21,335 nucleotides of DNA from positions 1 through 21,335 of the forward strand of contig CALWNE010000037.1 in the NCBI GenBank assembly GCA_944382705.1. Reading direction: 5' to 3'. A model generated the notes under the pieces. That model was not told the DNA's origin. It saw only the letters and a program-made list of their open reading frames with translations, and ran no database searches. Origin of the DNA: an uncultured Allofournierella sp. Lineage in GTDB: Bacteria > Bacillota > Clostridia > Oscillospirales > Ruminococcaceae. Positions 6,629 through 13,164 of the stretch are shown here, piece by piece. Both the position numbers and the translations under genes were made by a program. Position 1 is the stretch's first letter; the number at the start of each line of letters is the position of its first letter.

Positions 6629-6991
6629 ATGGAACTGCTCAATCACTGTTTGGAACTGATTTGTTTGCTGCTGCTAGTGCTGTGCATGGCGGCACCCCTG
6701 ACCAAAAAGCCAGTATGTCAGCGGTACCCGCTCGTTAGAGCGGTGCTGAGCCTGCACGGAGTTTACGGCTGCCTTTTGATAGCACTGGGGCTTTGGCACG
6801 GCATTTTATCCGGAAAGGCACCTGCCATGATAACGGGGAAGCTCGCCTGGCTGGTGCTGGTGCTTTGCATTCTGATGGCAGCTGTGCAGAAAAAGTGGTT
6901 TCGCAAGTCTCTAAAAACCAGTCATTTTCCAGCAAGTATTCTGGTTTGCACACTGCTTGCAGTGCATATCCTTCACGGATTGCTCACCTGA
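6629..6991 (+). CDS. Small four-helix membrane protein with cytochrome-b-like histidine spacing
   Basis: The 120-residue product is almost entirely membrane-embedded, with four predicted helices at roughly 5-22, 36-60, 70-86 and 100-119, separated by short basic loops (TKK, QKKWFRKSLK). Two helices carry histidines exactly 14 residues apart: His43 and His57 in helix 2 and His99 and His113 in helix 4, plus His116. Pairs spaced 13-14 in helices B and D are how di-haem b-type cytochromes hold two haems. Glycines 44, 47, 54 and 58 in helix 2 would allow close packing. I do not recognise a named family; ferric-reductase-like or cytochrome b561-like proteins are nearest in concept but longer. The ATG is seven bases after GGAGG. 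It has its own promoter and the shared terminator at 7030-7078. Confidence 0.75.
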   Translation: MELLNHCLELICLLLLVLCMAAPLTKKPVCQRYPLVRAVLSLHGVYGCLLIALGLWHGILSGKAPAMITGKLAWLVLVLCILMAAVQKKWFRKSLKTSHFPASILVCTLLAVHILHGLLT

Positions 6992-7029
6992 ATCGTTCCA
7001 GGGGAATAATTTCCATAATTTTTAAATAA

Positions 7030-7078
7030 AAACCATCTGTGCCCAACCAGCGAATGCAGGGGGGACAGATGGTTTTTT
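7030..7078. terminator. Bidirectional terminator between the four-helix gene and the DUF1232 gene
   Basis: AAACCATCTGT (7030-7040) pairs with ACAGATGGTTT (7065-7075); T run 7073-7078 on the plus strand and a T-rich run on the minus strand. Confidence 0.85.
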
Positions 7079-7096
7079 GCTTGATAGGAGTCTTCT

Positions 7097-7480
7097 TTAG
7101 TGTGCCCACAAGCGGCTGGCTGCCCAAATCAGCACCAGCGCCCACAGCAGCACCACCGGAAGGGCAAAATACCACTGCTTGGGCCAGCCTTCGGCCCAAA
7201 GCCCCTGTGCGCTTTGGCGGCACCGTTCCCACACAGGGGCGGGAATCAGGCGCACAGTTAGCAGAATCAGGCAGGGAAGCAGCAGTACATCGTCCAGATA
7301 ACCCAGAACAGGAATGAAGTCAGGAATCAAATCCAGGGGAGAGAGGGCATAGCACAGGGTTATTCCGGCCAATACTTTGGCCAGTATAGGAGTTTGCAAA
7401 TCACTAAGTGCCAAAAACAGGGCAGGAATATCGGTTTTTAGCTGCTTGGCACGCTGCTTCAGATTAATAAAATCCCACAT
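7097..7480 (-). CDS. YkvA family (DUF1232) membrane protein
   Basis: The 127-residue product has the DUF1232 core LAGITLCYALSPLDLIPDFI followed by PVLGYLDDVLLLP, a hydrophobic hairpin with the hallmark SPxDLIPDxIPxxGYLDD motif, and a second membrane helix near the C-terminus (FALPVVLLWALVLIWAA). The function of YkvA proteins is unknown; they are small inner-membrane proteins. The start is uncertain: ATG at 7480 has AAAAGG directly abutting it, while an in-frame TTG at 7504 has no clear ribosome-binding site; the mRNA probably starts near 7531. It converges with the four-helix gene and diverges from the pseudokinase gene. Confidence 0.85.
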   Translation of the reverse strand: MWDFINLKQRAKQLKTDIPALFLALSDLQTPILAKVLAGITLCYALSPLDLIPDFIPVLGYLDDVLLLPCLILLTVRLIPAPVWERCRQSAQGLWAEGWPKQWYFALPVVLLWALVLIWAASRLWAH

Positions 7481-7537
7481 CCTTTTGCAAAGTCTGGCAG
7501 CCAACAGTCAGTTGATTGAACAAAGCTGCCTGGCACT

Positions 7538-7567
7538 ATTATAGCTGGGTACAATGAATCAGGTCAA
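7538..7567 (-). promoter_or_regulatory. SigA-type promoter of the DUF1232 gene
   Basis: Minus-strand TTGACC (7562-7567), 18-base spacer, consensus TATAAT (7538-7543). It lies back to back with the promoter at 7592-7620. Confidence 0.75.
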
Positions 7568-7591
7568 GTGAAAGGATACCAGGGCTGGAAA

Positions 7592-7620
7592 TTGATTTTT
7601 AGGCCCTGCTGTGCTATAAT
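7592..7620 (+). promoter_or_regulatory. SigA-type promoter of the pseudokinase gene
   Basis: TTGATT (7592-7597), 17-base spacer, consensus TATAAT (7615-7620). The leader to the ATG at 7755 is about 128 bases and contains a hairpin (CAAAAAC / GTTTTTG, extended by GCTTG / CAAGC, about 7647-7686). Confidence 0.75.
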
Positions 7621-7754
7621 ACCAGCGATTATGTCTGTGTAAAAGAGCTTGCTTTCACAAAAACGACGGTGTTTTTGGTTTCAAGCATAGACCTTATTTT
7701 ATTGAGGAATGCAGGCATACGAAGTAAAGTTTTATTAAGGAGGGCAAGACCCCC

Positions 7755-9440
7755 ATGGCAAAAACCATTTTGTGCCCCCACTGTTTGTCCCGTGCAGAGG
7801 AGGGCAAGGCCAGCTGTCCTTTCTGCGAACGGTCGCTGCAAAATATCAATCCGCCCGGAACGCTGCCTTTTGCCTCGCTGCTGGCAGACCGCTACACCAT
7901 TGGCAAGCATATTGCCACCGATGGAGAGGGCGTTCTGTACGAAGCAGTGGAAAACAATGGCGGCATTCGGGTTATGGTAAAGGAGTATTTTCCTGTTACG
8001 CTCAGTGCAGGGCGAGATGAGGAGGGCTGCATCCTGCCCAAAGAGGGCAAGGAGGTTTTGTTCAAAACCACTCGCATGGATTTTGCAGATCTTTACCGCA
8101 GCATTCAGCGCATTACACCCGCCACAGGGCTTGCAGCGGTTCTGGATGTGCTGGAGCAAAACGATACCGTTTATGCGGTGCAGGAGCGGGTACAAGGCAT
8201 TACGCTGGCCCGGTACCTGGCCCAACATCCGCAAAATATGAATCCGGCCCAGGCTCGTAGCCTGTTGCAGCCCATTATGGAGGGTGTGGCGGCAATGCAT
8301 AAAGCCGGGCTGGTACACCGGGGTATCTGCCCGGAAAATATCCTGCTGAACGGCAGCGGAGCAGCTCGGCTTTGTGGCTACGGAACCTTGGGCCTGCGCA
8401 CTGCCGGCAGTGACCTGAAAAGCCAATTATACGATGGATTTTCGGCACCGGAACAGTATTCCGCAGCCGAGTTTGAAGGACGATACACCGATGTATATGG
8501 TCTGGCGGCGGTGTTTTATCGGCTGCTCACCGGCCAGACGCCGGTGCCTGCACCACAGCGCAAGGTGACAGACAGCCTGCAACCGGCCCGCAAGGTGGAA
8601 TCGGAGGTACCAGGGTATATGTCTGCGGTGCTTACTGCGGCCATGCGGATGGATCCTGCCAGCCGCATTCAGAATGTACCAGAGCTGATGGGTGCCCTCA
8701 CCAGCCAGCGGGCGGCAGATACCATTACCCAGCCAGAGCGTGAGCATCCATCCAGAGAGCATATCAGCACCCGCACTCTGTTTGCTGGTTCTTTGTTTGT
8801 GATTGCGGTGCTGTTCTTGCTGTTGATGTGGGCAGTCCTGCGGGACCATCCTGCCCAGTCCTCCAATCCTTCCACCTCCTCCAGTGCGGTGCAGGCTACC
8901 CAAGAGCCGCAGCAGCAGGTAATTCCCGATGTGGTGGGGATGACCTATAAGCAGTTGCAGGAAAATGAGGAATATACAAGCAAATACCGCTTTATGATTG
9001 CGGAGGAACAATACAGTTCGGAATATGCAGCTGGCGTAATAATGGCTCAAACCCCGGAAGCTGGAACCAGCACAGAGGACAGGCGTCCTCTTATTAATTT
9101 GACCATCAGCAAGGGGCCTGATTTGGTGGAACTGCCCAATGTGATAGGCTTTGTACAGGATGCAGCGCAGCGGGAGCTGGAGAAGAATCACATTAAGGCC
9201 AGTTTTGTGATGATTGATAACAACGGCGAGTATGCAAGCGGTTGTGTGGCTTATACCGACCCCATGCCCGGCACAGTAATTGATGCAGAGGACCTGACCG
9301 TAACGGTGTATATCGCTAAGGAGCGGGATATTCCTCGTGTGCCGGACCTCACGCCCACAGCCAGCCCGGAGCCTAGTCCCAGCTCGGAACCGTCTGCCGG
9401 TTCTCCGGAGGATACAACAAGCCATACGCCTGCACCATAA
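7755..9440 (+). CDS. Zinc-ribbon / Hanks-type pseudokinase / transmembrane / PASTA protein
   Basis: A 561-residue protein with five parts. Residues 7-24 form a zinc ribbon (Cys7, Cys10, Cys21, Cys24). Residues about 47-315 are a Hanks-type kinase fold: N-lobe lysine Lys76 in VMVKEYFP, APE at 231-233 and the DVYGLAAVFYRLLTG helix. One membrane helix spans 342-361. Two PASTA repeats lie at about 389-455 and 456-521, followed by a Pro/Ser/Thr-rich tail outside the cell. PASTA domains bind peptidoglycan fragments or lipid II in PrkC/Stk kinases. Key residues are missing: the catalytic loop reads HRGICPEN (188-195) instead of HRDxKPEN and the DFG motif is GYG (208-210), so both catalytic aspartates are glycine. 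It is therefore probably a pseudokinase, a cell-wall sensor or scaffold. AAGGAGG precedes the ATG. No phosphatase gene (prpC/stp) adjoins it. Confidence 0.88.
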   Translation: MAKTILCPHCLSRAEEGKASCPFCERSLQNINPPGTLPFASLLADRYTIGKHIATDGEGVLYEAVENNGGIRVMVKEYFPVTLSAGRDEEGCILPKEGKEVLFKTTRMDFADLYRSIQRITPATGLAAVLDVLEQNDTVYAVQERVQGITLARYLAQHPQNMNPAQARSLLQPIMEGVAAMHKAGLVHRGICPENILLNGSGAARLCGYGTLGLRTAGSDLKSQLYDGFSAPEQYSAAEFEGRYTDVYGLAAVFYRLLTGQTPVPAPQRKVTDSLQPARKVESEVPGYMSAVLTAAMRMDPASRIQNVPELMGALTSQRAADTITQPEREHPSREHISTRTLFAGSLFVIAVLFLLLMWAVLRDHPAQSSNPSTSSSAVQATQEPQQQVIPDVVGMTYKQLQENEEYTSKYRFMIAEEQYSSEYAAGVIMAQTPEAGTSTEDRRPLINLTISKGPDLVELPNVIGFVQDAAQRELEKNHIKASFVMIDNNGEYASGCVAYTDPMPGTVIDAEDLTVTVYIAKERDIPRVPDLTPTASPEPSPSSEPSAGSPEDTTSHTPAP

Positions 9441-9559
9441 AACAAAAAACAAGAAGCAGGATAGCTGCCGTTATCCCTAACAGTCGAGGGGGAGGCAGCA
9501 ATCGTCTAAGACACACCACTGGTCTAACCCTGCAACAACAAAAGACAGGCTTACAAACC

Positions 9560-9614
9560 AAAACCTGTGTACTGCCCACCTGCAAAAGAGGAAGGGGAGG
9601 GTACACAGGTTTTT
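9560..9614. terminator. Terminator downstream of the pseudokinase gene
   Basis: ACCTGTGTAC (9563-9572) pairs with GTACACAGGT (9601-9610) around a 28-base loop; T run 9610-9614 then GTTTTG. It is about 120 bases after the stop codon and A/T rich on both sides. Confidence 0.75.
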
Positions 9615-9739
9615 GTTTTGGTCAATTCAAGAAAAAGGGGATGGGGCACAGACATCAACAAATTTCAGATAGAAAATCTGGGTGGCCTCAAAATACAAAA
9701 AAAGAACGAGCACCTTCAAGCCATCCAATTCAGGGCAAC

Positions 9740-9770
9740 AAAAAATCCCCTCTGCCGAAAGGCAAAGGGG
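9740..9770 (-). terminator. Rho-independent terminator of the rpsF-ssb-rpsR operon
   Basis: On the minus strand a ten-pair stem CCCCTTTGCC / GGCAGAGGGG (9761-9770 with 9747-9756, one G-U pair) with a TTTC loop is followed by A and six T (9740-9745). Confidence 0.9.
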
Positions 9771-9781
9771 AAAGCAAGCGA

Positions 9782-10036
9782 TTAGTCGCTTACGTAGGGC
9801 ATCAGAGCAACATGACGAGCACGCTTGATAGCGACGGTCAGCTCACGCTGATGGAAAGCGCAGGTGCCGGTCACACGGCGGGGAATGATCTTAGCCCGCT
9901 CGCTCACGTACTTGCGCAGACGAGCAACATCCTTGTAGTCGATGTGCTCAACACGATCTACGCAAAAGCTGCAAACCTTCTTACGGCCGCGGCGCATGGG
10001 GCGCTGAGGACGGCCTTCGGTTCTCTCAAAAGCCAT
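9782..10036 (-). CDS. rpsR: 30S ribosomal protein S18, zinc-binding form
   Basis: S18 binds the platform of the small subunit as a heterodimer with S6. The 84-residue product has Cys22, Cys25, Cys59 and a nearby His62, the C+ (zinc-coordinating) version of S18, in KVCSFC and TGTCAFHQREL. The core DYKDVARLRKYVSERAKI is typical. CAGGAGGTAA provides the ribosome-binding site. It is the last gene of the rpsF-ssb-rpsR operon, 33 bases after ssb, and is followed by the terminator at 9740-9770. Confidence 0.97.
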   Translation of the reverse strand: MAFERTEGRPQRPMRRGRKKVCSFCVDRVEHIDYKDVARLRKYVSERAKIIPRRVTGTCAFHQRELTVAIKRARHVALMPYVSD

Positions 10037-10069
10037 AGCTAGTTACCTCCTGTTAGAGTCGATTCTGAA

Positions 10070-10531
10070 TTAGAAAGGAAGATCCTCGCCATCGTCGATG
10101 ACAGCAAAATCATCGTTGCTGCCAACGGCATAGGAAGGGGCTACCGGCATGGGAGCCTCACGAGTATATTCCTGTTGGGCAGTAGAGTAAGCACCGCCAT
10201 TGCCGCCGCCACTCTTGCTGCTGGCAAAATGAACATTGTTTGCAACAATTTCAAATGCCTTGCGGTTGTTGCCGTTCTTATCCTGATAGGAGCGAGTCTG
10301 AATGCTGCCATCAACAGCAATCATAGAGCCCTTCTGGAAATACTTGCAAACAAACTCAGCAGAAGAACGCCAGGCAACAATATCAATAAAGTCGGCCTGA
10401 CGCTGCTCGCCCTGACGGGCAAAGCTGCGGTCCACTGCAATGGTGAAGGTGGTTACGCTAACACCCTGGGGGGTGTGGCGCAGTTCGGGGTCGGCAACAA
10501 GGCGACCCATGAGAGCTACAACATTCAGCAT
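10070..10531 (-). CDS. ssb: Single-stranded DNA-binding protein
   Basis: SSB coats single-stranded DNA during replication and repair. The 153-residue product has the OB-fold at about 1-105, opening MLNVVALMGRLVADPELR, with DFIDIVAWRSSAEFV and GSMIAVDGSIQTRSYQD. A Gly/Ser/Ala-rich linker follows, and the tail ends in DDGEDLPF, the acidic tip that recruits partner proteins. It starts 13 bases after rpsF with AAGGAGG upstream, in the standard Bacillota rpsF-ssb-rpsR order, so it is expressed together with ribosomal proteins. Confidence 0.98.
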   Translation of the reverse strand: MLNVVALMGRLVADPELRHTPQGVSVTTFTIAVDRSFARQGEQRQADFIDIVAWRSSAEFVCKYFQKGSMIAVDGSIQTRSYQDKNGNNRKAFEIVANNVHFASSKSGGGNGGAYSTAQQEYTREAPMPVAPSYAVGSNDDFAVIDDGEDLPF

Positions 10532-10544
10532 TAAAAATGCCTCC

Positions 10545-10829
10545 TTATTCAGCCTCAGCCACGATCATCGTACGCATAACGCCATCGGTGATCTTGTAAA
10601 CACGATCCAGCTCAGCGGGGAAGGTGGGCTCACTGGTGAACTTAATCACAGTGTAGATGCCTTCTTCCTCGTCGTTGATGGGATAAGCCAGACGGCGTTT
10701 GCCCCAATCGTCAACAGAATCGATGGTACCATTGGCCTCGATCAGGCTCTTAAACTTGCCAACCAGAGCGGTGGTAGCTTCCTCATCGAGAGCAGCGCTG
10801 GTAACCAGCATGGTCTCATACTTTGCCAT
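10545..10829 (-). CDS. rpsF: 30S ribosomal protein S6
   Basis: The 94-residue product starts MAKYETMLVTSAALDEE and carries VDDWGKRRLAYPINDEEEG, the S6 core that contacts S18 and 16S rRNA; the C-terminus is VMRTMIVAEAE. A strong AAAAGGAGGTG precedes the ATG. It is the first gene of the operon, with a consensus promoter at 10904-10933 and a leader of about 70 bases that may be the S6:S18-binding regulatory RNA. Confidence 0.98.
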   Translation of the reverse strand: MAKYETMLVTSAALDEEATTALVGKFKSLIEANGTIDSVDDWGKRRLAYPINDEEEGIYTVIKFTSEPTFPAELDRVYKITDGVMRTMIVAEAE

Positions 10830-10897
10830 TTTCTGTGCACCTCCTTTTGGACTTTTGGCCCCTTGCGGGGCAAGGATAGCTGCCCTGCATAAGGCAG
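10830..10897 (-). promoter_or_regulatory. rpsF leader, candidate S6:S18-binding autoregulatory RNA
   Basis: The leader has two hairpins. One pairs GCTGCC with GGCAGC (about 10876-10895). The other is GCCCC-GCAA-GGGGC (about 10856-10869), containing CCCCG; these bases also allow a CCTTG/CAAGG alternative. In many bacteria S6 with S18 binds a leader hairpin carrying a CCG bulge or loop that mimics 16S rRNA and so represses the operon (established for the S6:S18 motif). The match here is by position and the CCG only. Confidence 0.45.
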
Positions 10898-10903
10898 CAA
10901 CTT

Positions 10904-10933
10904 ATTATATCGAATTTTTGCAGGGCTTGTCAA
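10904..10933 (-). promoter_or_regulatory. Consensus promoter of rpsF-ssb-rpsR
   Basis: Minus-strand TTGACA (10928-10933), 18-base spacer, TATAAT (10904-10909): both boxes are perfect consensus. Confidence 0.88.
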
Positions 10934-10954
10934 TGGAAAAGTTCCATAAAAATT

Positions 10955-10982
10955 AAAAAATGCCCAGGGGTATACCTGAGCA
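10955..10982 (-). terminator. Rho-independent terminator after galU
   Basis: On the minus strand TGCTCAGG (10975-10982) pairs with CCTGGGCA (10961-10968), one G-U pair, followed by six T (10955-10960). It protects the rpsF promoter just downstream. Confidence 0.85.
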
Positions 10983-10995
10983 TAAGAACCAAAAA

Positions 10996-11877
10996 TTACA
11001 GAGTAGCAGCCAGTTCTTTCAGATAATGGCGGAACTCCTCGCCAATTTCCTTGTGTTTAAGGGCGGTTTCCACCTGGGCCTGCATAATGCCCAGCTTGTT
11101 GCCCATGTCGTAGCGCTTGCCGGTGTAGTCCACACCCACCATGCCGTCCCGCCGGGCAATTTCCAGCATGGCGTCGGTCAGCTGAATCTCGCCGCCTGCG
11201 CCGGGCTTGGTGTGGGCCAGAATCTCATAAATTTCGCTGGTGAGCAGGGCACGGCCCAAAATGCTGAACAGGCTCAGTTCGGCACCGGGAGCGGGCTTTT
11301 CCACCATGTCGGTTACATTGTAATGGTTATCCGCCAGATGCTCCACCTTCAGGGAGGAGTATTTGCTGATGTCGGCGGCAGGCACTTCCTTAATGCCCAA
11401 AGCGCACTTGCCGTGTGCCTCGTAGGCACGAATCAGCTGGGCAGCGGCAGGGTCCTCGCCCAAAATTACATCATCACCATACATTACCACAAAGGGATCA
11501 TCGGCGGTAAAAGCTTTGGCCATCATTACAGCGTGACCCAGGCCAAGGGTCTCCTTCTGGCGAACAAAGTAAATGTTGGCCAAACCGGCAATGCCCAGGC
11601 ATTCCTCCAGCAGTTTCTCTTTGCCGGGCTTGGACAGGGCAGTCTCCAACTCGGGATTGCGGTCGAAGTGATCCTCAATGATGCCTTTGTTGCGGCCCAG
11701 AATAATCAAAATCTCCTCGATGCCGGCATTTACAGCCTCCTCCACAATGTACTGGATGGCAGGCTTATCCACAATGGGCAGCATCTCCTTAGGCATTGCC
11801 TTGGTAGCGGGCAGCACACGGGTGCCCAGACCGGCGGCGGGAATAATCGCTTTGCGCACTTTTTTAACAGTGGACAT
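10996..11877 (-). CDS. galU: UTP-glucose-1-phosphate uridylyltransferase
   Basis: GalU makes UDP-glucose from UTP and glucose-1-phosphate, the sugar donor for envelope glycolipids, polysaccharides and galactose use. The 293-residue product has the nucleotidyltransferase signature AAGLGTRVLPATKAMPKEML (14-33), followed by VDKPAIQY, the metal-binding segment VVMYGDDVILGE, and VEKPAPGAELS. The ATG at 11877 follows AAAGGAAG by eight bases; a TTG six bases upstream gives two extra residues and is not preferred. The gene ends at the terminator 10955-10982. It lies 97 bases downstream of the RING/DUF2628 gene on the same strand with no strong terminator between; a weak promoter (TTGTTT, 16 bases, TGTAAA, about 11890-11917 minus) may serve it. 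Confidence 0.97.
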   Translation of the reverse strand: MSTVKKVRKAIIPAAGLGTRVLPATKAMPKEMLPIVDKPAIQYIVEEAVNAGIEEILIILGRNKGIIEDHFDRNPELETALSKPGKEKLLEECLGIAGLANIYFVRQKETLGLGHAVMMAKAFTADDPFVVMYGDDVILGEDPAAAQLIRAYEAHGKCALGIKEVPAADISKYSSLKVEHLADNHYNVTDMVEKPAPGAELSLFSILGRALLTSEIYEILAHTKPGAGGEIQLTDAMLEIARRDGMVGVDYTGKRYDMGNKLGIMQAQVETALKHKEIGEEFRHYLKELAATL

Positions 11878-11974
11878 ACACAATACTTCCTTTCGTTTTA
11901 CACAAATTACATCTACAAAAACAATCTATCCTCCATGCAGGTAAACGGCCTGCAGGATTCCACCTTAAAATGGG

Positions 11975-12973
11975 TTACAGCAGGGTACCCATGGTGTGCC
12001 AAACGGCCACGGTACTTGCCAAACCCAGCAACAGAAGGGAGGCTACCAGGCTGATAGCCAGCGCCAGACGGCTTGTGCCGCCAGCCTTTGCAAGAGCTGC
12101 AGAGGGGTCCTGCTCTGCGGGGGTCTGGGCCAAAATGGCCCGAATGCGCTTAACGCCAGCTTTGCGGTACAAATCCAAGGCCAGCATACCCTGCACAAAC
12201 ATCAAACCGATGTTCAGCAGGCTGCATCCATAAGACAAAGCGTCAATCAAAGTGGCGTTCAGCCCGGCGGCCCAGGGATTTTGGGTGGCCACCATTACTT
12301 GCAGGATTACCGGAATGCGCAGCAGGCTTTCAACCACCCAAAATGCCAGGGCTGGGCCCCACAGCTTGCGATAAAAGAAATAGAACGGGCCAAAGAAGAA
12401 AGCCGAAAAACAAGCGGTAAAACGGCGTCCGGTGGCTTGCATCCCCTTGAAGTTCACCAAAAAATAGGGGGCGTTTTGCCCCAGGAAGGCAGCCCAGTGG
12501 CGTGCAGGGATACCCTCCAGCTCCTCATCCGGCTGCACCTGGAGCGCAGGGGGAATCATGCTGCTGCGCATCTGCGCAAAGGGATTTTGAGAATTGTCTT
12601 CTTCCATGGGGCGGTAATTGGCTGCCCCAAACTCACGGTCGGGCTGCTGCGGCGCCCTTCCGCTGAGGGGACTGCCGCAGTTTTCGCAAAACAGGCCGGT
12701 GGCAGGGTTTGGAGTGCCGCAGACGGGGCAGGCAATTTGCGGGTCGCTAAAACGGCCTGCTTCCGGGTGGCCAGCCTGTGCATTTTGGGCGGCGGTGGGG
12801 TCTGGCTTCCACTCAAAGCCGGAGCCGTGCTTGTCTGCAAAAACACAGCTGCCGTGCTTTTGGTAGCAGTCCCGATGATAGGGAGCACCGCATTCGGGGC
12901 AAACAACAATATCATCCCCCGGCACAAAGGGCTGCTGGCAAACAGGGCATTTGGAACCAAGATAATCTGGCAT
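11975..12973 (-). CDS. RING-finger / zinc-ribbon / DUF2628 membrane protein
   Basis: A 332-residue protein with three parts. Residues 9-43 are a prokaryotic RING-type zinc domain: Cys9, Cys12, Cys25, Cys28, His33, Cys36 and Cys43, with CPECGAPYHRDCYQKHG. Residues 82-99 are a zinc ribbon (Cys82, Cys85, Cys96, Cys99; CPVCGTPNPATGLFCENCG). After a Pro/Asn-rich linker, about 186-325 hold at least three membrane segments, starting with ACFSAFFFGPFYFFYRKLWG, the DUF2628 hallmark. The function is unknown; the zinc modules would face the cytosol. I chose ATG 12973 because GGGAGG lies seven bases upstream; an upstream start at 13027 would add 18 residues but falls within or before the predicted promoter. 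No partner gene is evident. Confidence 0.85.
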   Translation of the reverse strand: MPDYLGSKCPVCQQPFVPGDDIVVCPECGAPYHRDCYQKHGSCVFADKHGSGFEWKPDPTAAQNAQAGHPEAGRFSDPQIACPVCGTPNPATGLFCENCGSPLSGRAPQQPDREFGAANYRPMEEDNSQNPFAQMRSSMIPPALQVQPDEELEGIPARHWAAFLGQNAPYFLVNFKGMQATGRRFTACFSAFFFGPFYFFYRKLWGPALAFWVVESLLRIPVILQVMVATQNPWAAGLNATLIDALSYGCSLLNIGLMFVQGMLALDLYRKAGVKRIRAILAQTPAEQDPSAALAKAGGTSRLALAISLVASLLLLGLASTVAVWHTMGTLL

Positions 12974-13015
12974 AAAAGAACCTCCCGTATCGGAGCAAAA
13001 ATCATAATTGTTTCC

Positions 13016-13044
13016 ATTGTACTGCAAACAGGGGCAAAATGCAA
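13016..13044 (-). promoter_or_regulatory. Promoter of the RING/DUF2628 gene
   Basis: Minus-strand TTGCAT (13039-13044), 17-base spacer, TACAAT (13016-13021). Transcription would start near 13009, inside the longer possible reading frame, which supports the ATG at 12973. Confidence 0.65.
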
Positions 13045-13083
13045 AACAATTTGTGTTTTCAAGGGCTTTGTAGGCAAAAAGTA

Positions 13084-13112
13084 TTGCGTTTAGGCACTTT
13101 TTTGGTTATACT
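13084..13112 (+). promoter_or_regulatory. Promoter of prfB
   Basis: TTGCGT (13084-13089), 17-base spacer, TATACT (13107-13112). Leader of about 46 bases to the prfB start. Confidence 0.6.
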
Positions 13113-13164
13113 GATACACGATATTCTTATATAGATTTTAAAACACGAAAGAGGTTTTATCGAT

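Larger units (their letters stand above)
9441..9781. other. Intergenic region between the pseudokinase gene and rpsR
   Basis: These 341 bases hold the terminators at 9560-9614 and 9740-9770 and little else. A possible hairpin (GCTGCC about 9464-9469 with GGCAGC about 9494-9499) and a small dyad (CAGAT / ATCTG near 9666-9680) have no attached function. I see no credible gene; frames here are short and lack ribosome-binding sites. Confidence 0.6.

Noticed and set aside
7039..7317. A 92-residue plus-strand frame opposite the DUF1232 gene
   Set aside because: It starts inside the bidirectional terminator and is antisense to a gene with a clear family motif.
9567..10042. Plus-strand frames (9567-9785 and 9641-10042) across the intergenic region and opposite rpsR
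   Set aside because: They pass through terminator sequences, have no ribosome-binding sites and are partly antisense to rpsR.
10960..12054. A 364-residue plus-strand frame opposite galU (and a similar one at 11996-13093 opposite the RING/DUF2628 gene)
   Set aside because: Both are antisense to well-supported genes and lack ribosome-binding sites; composition is unlike a real protein.
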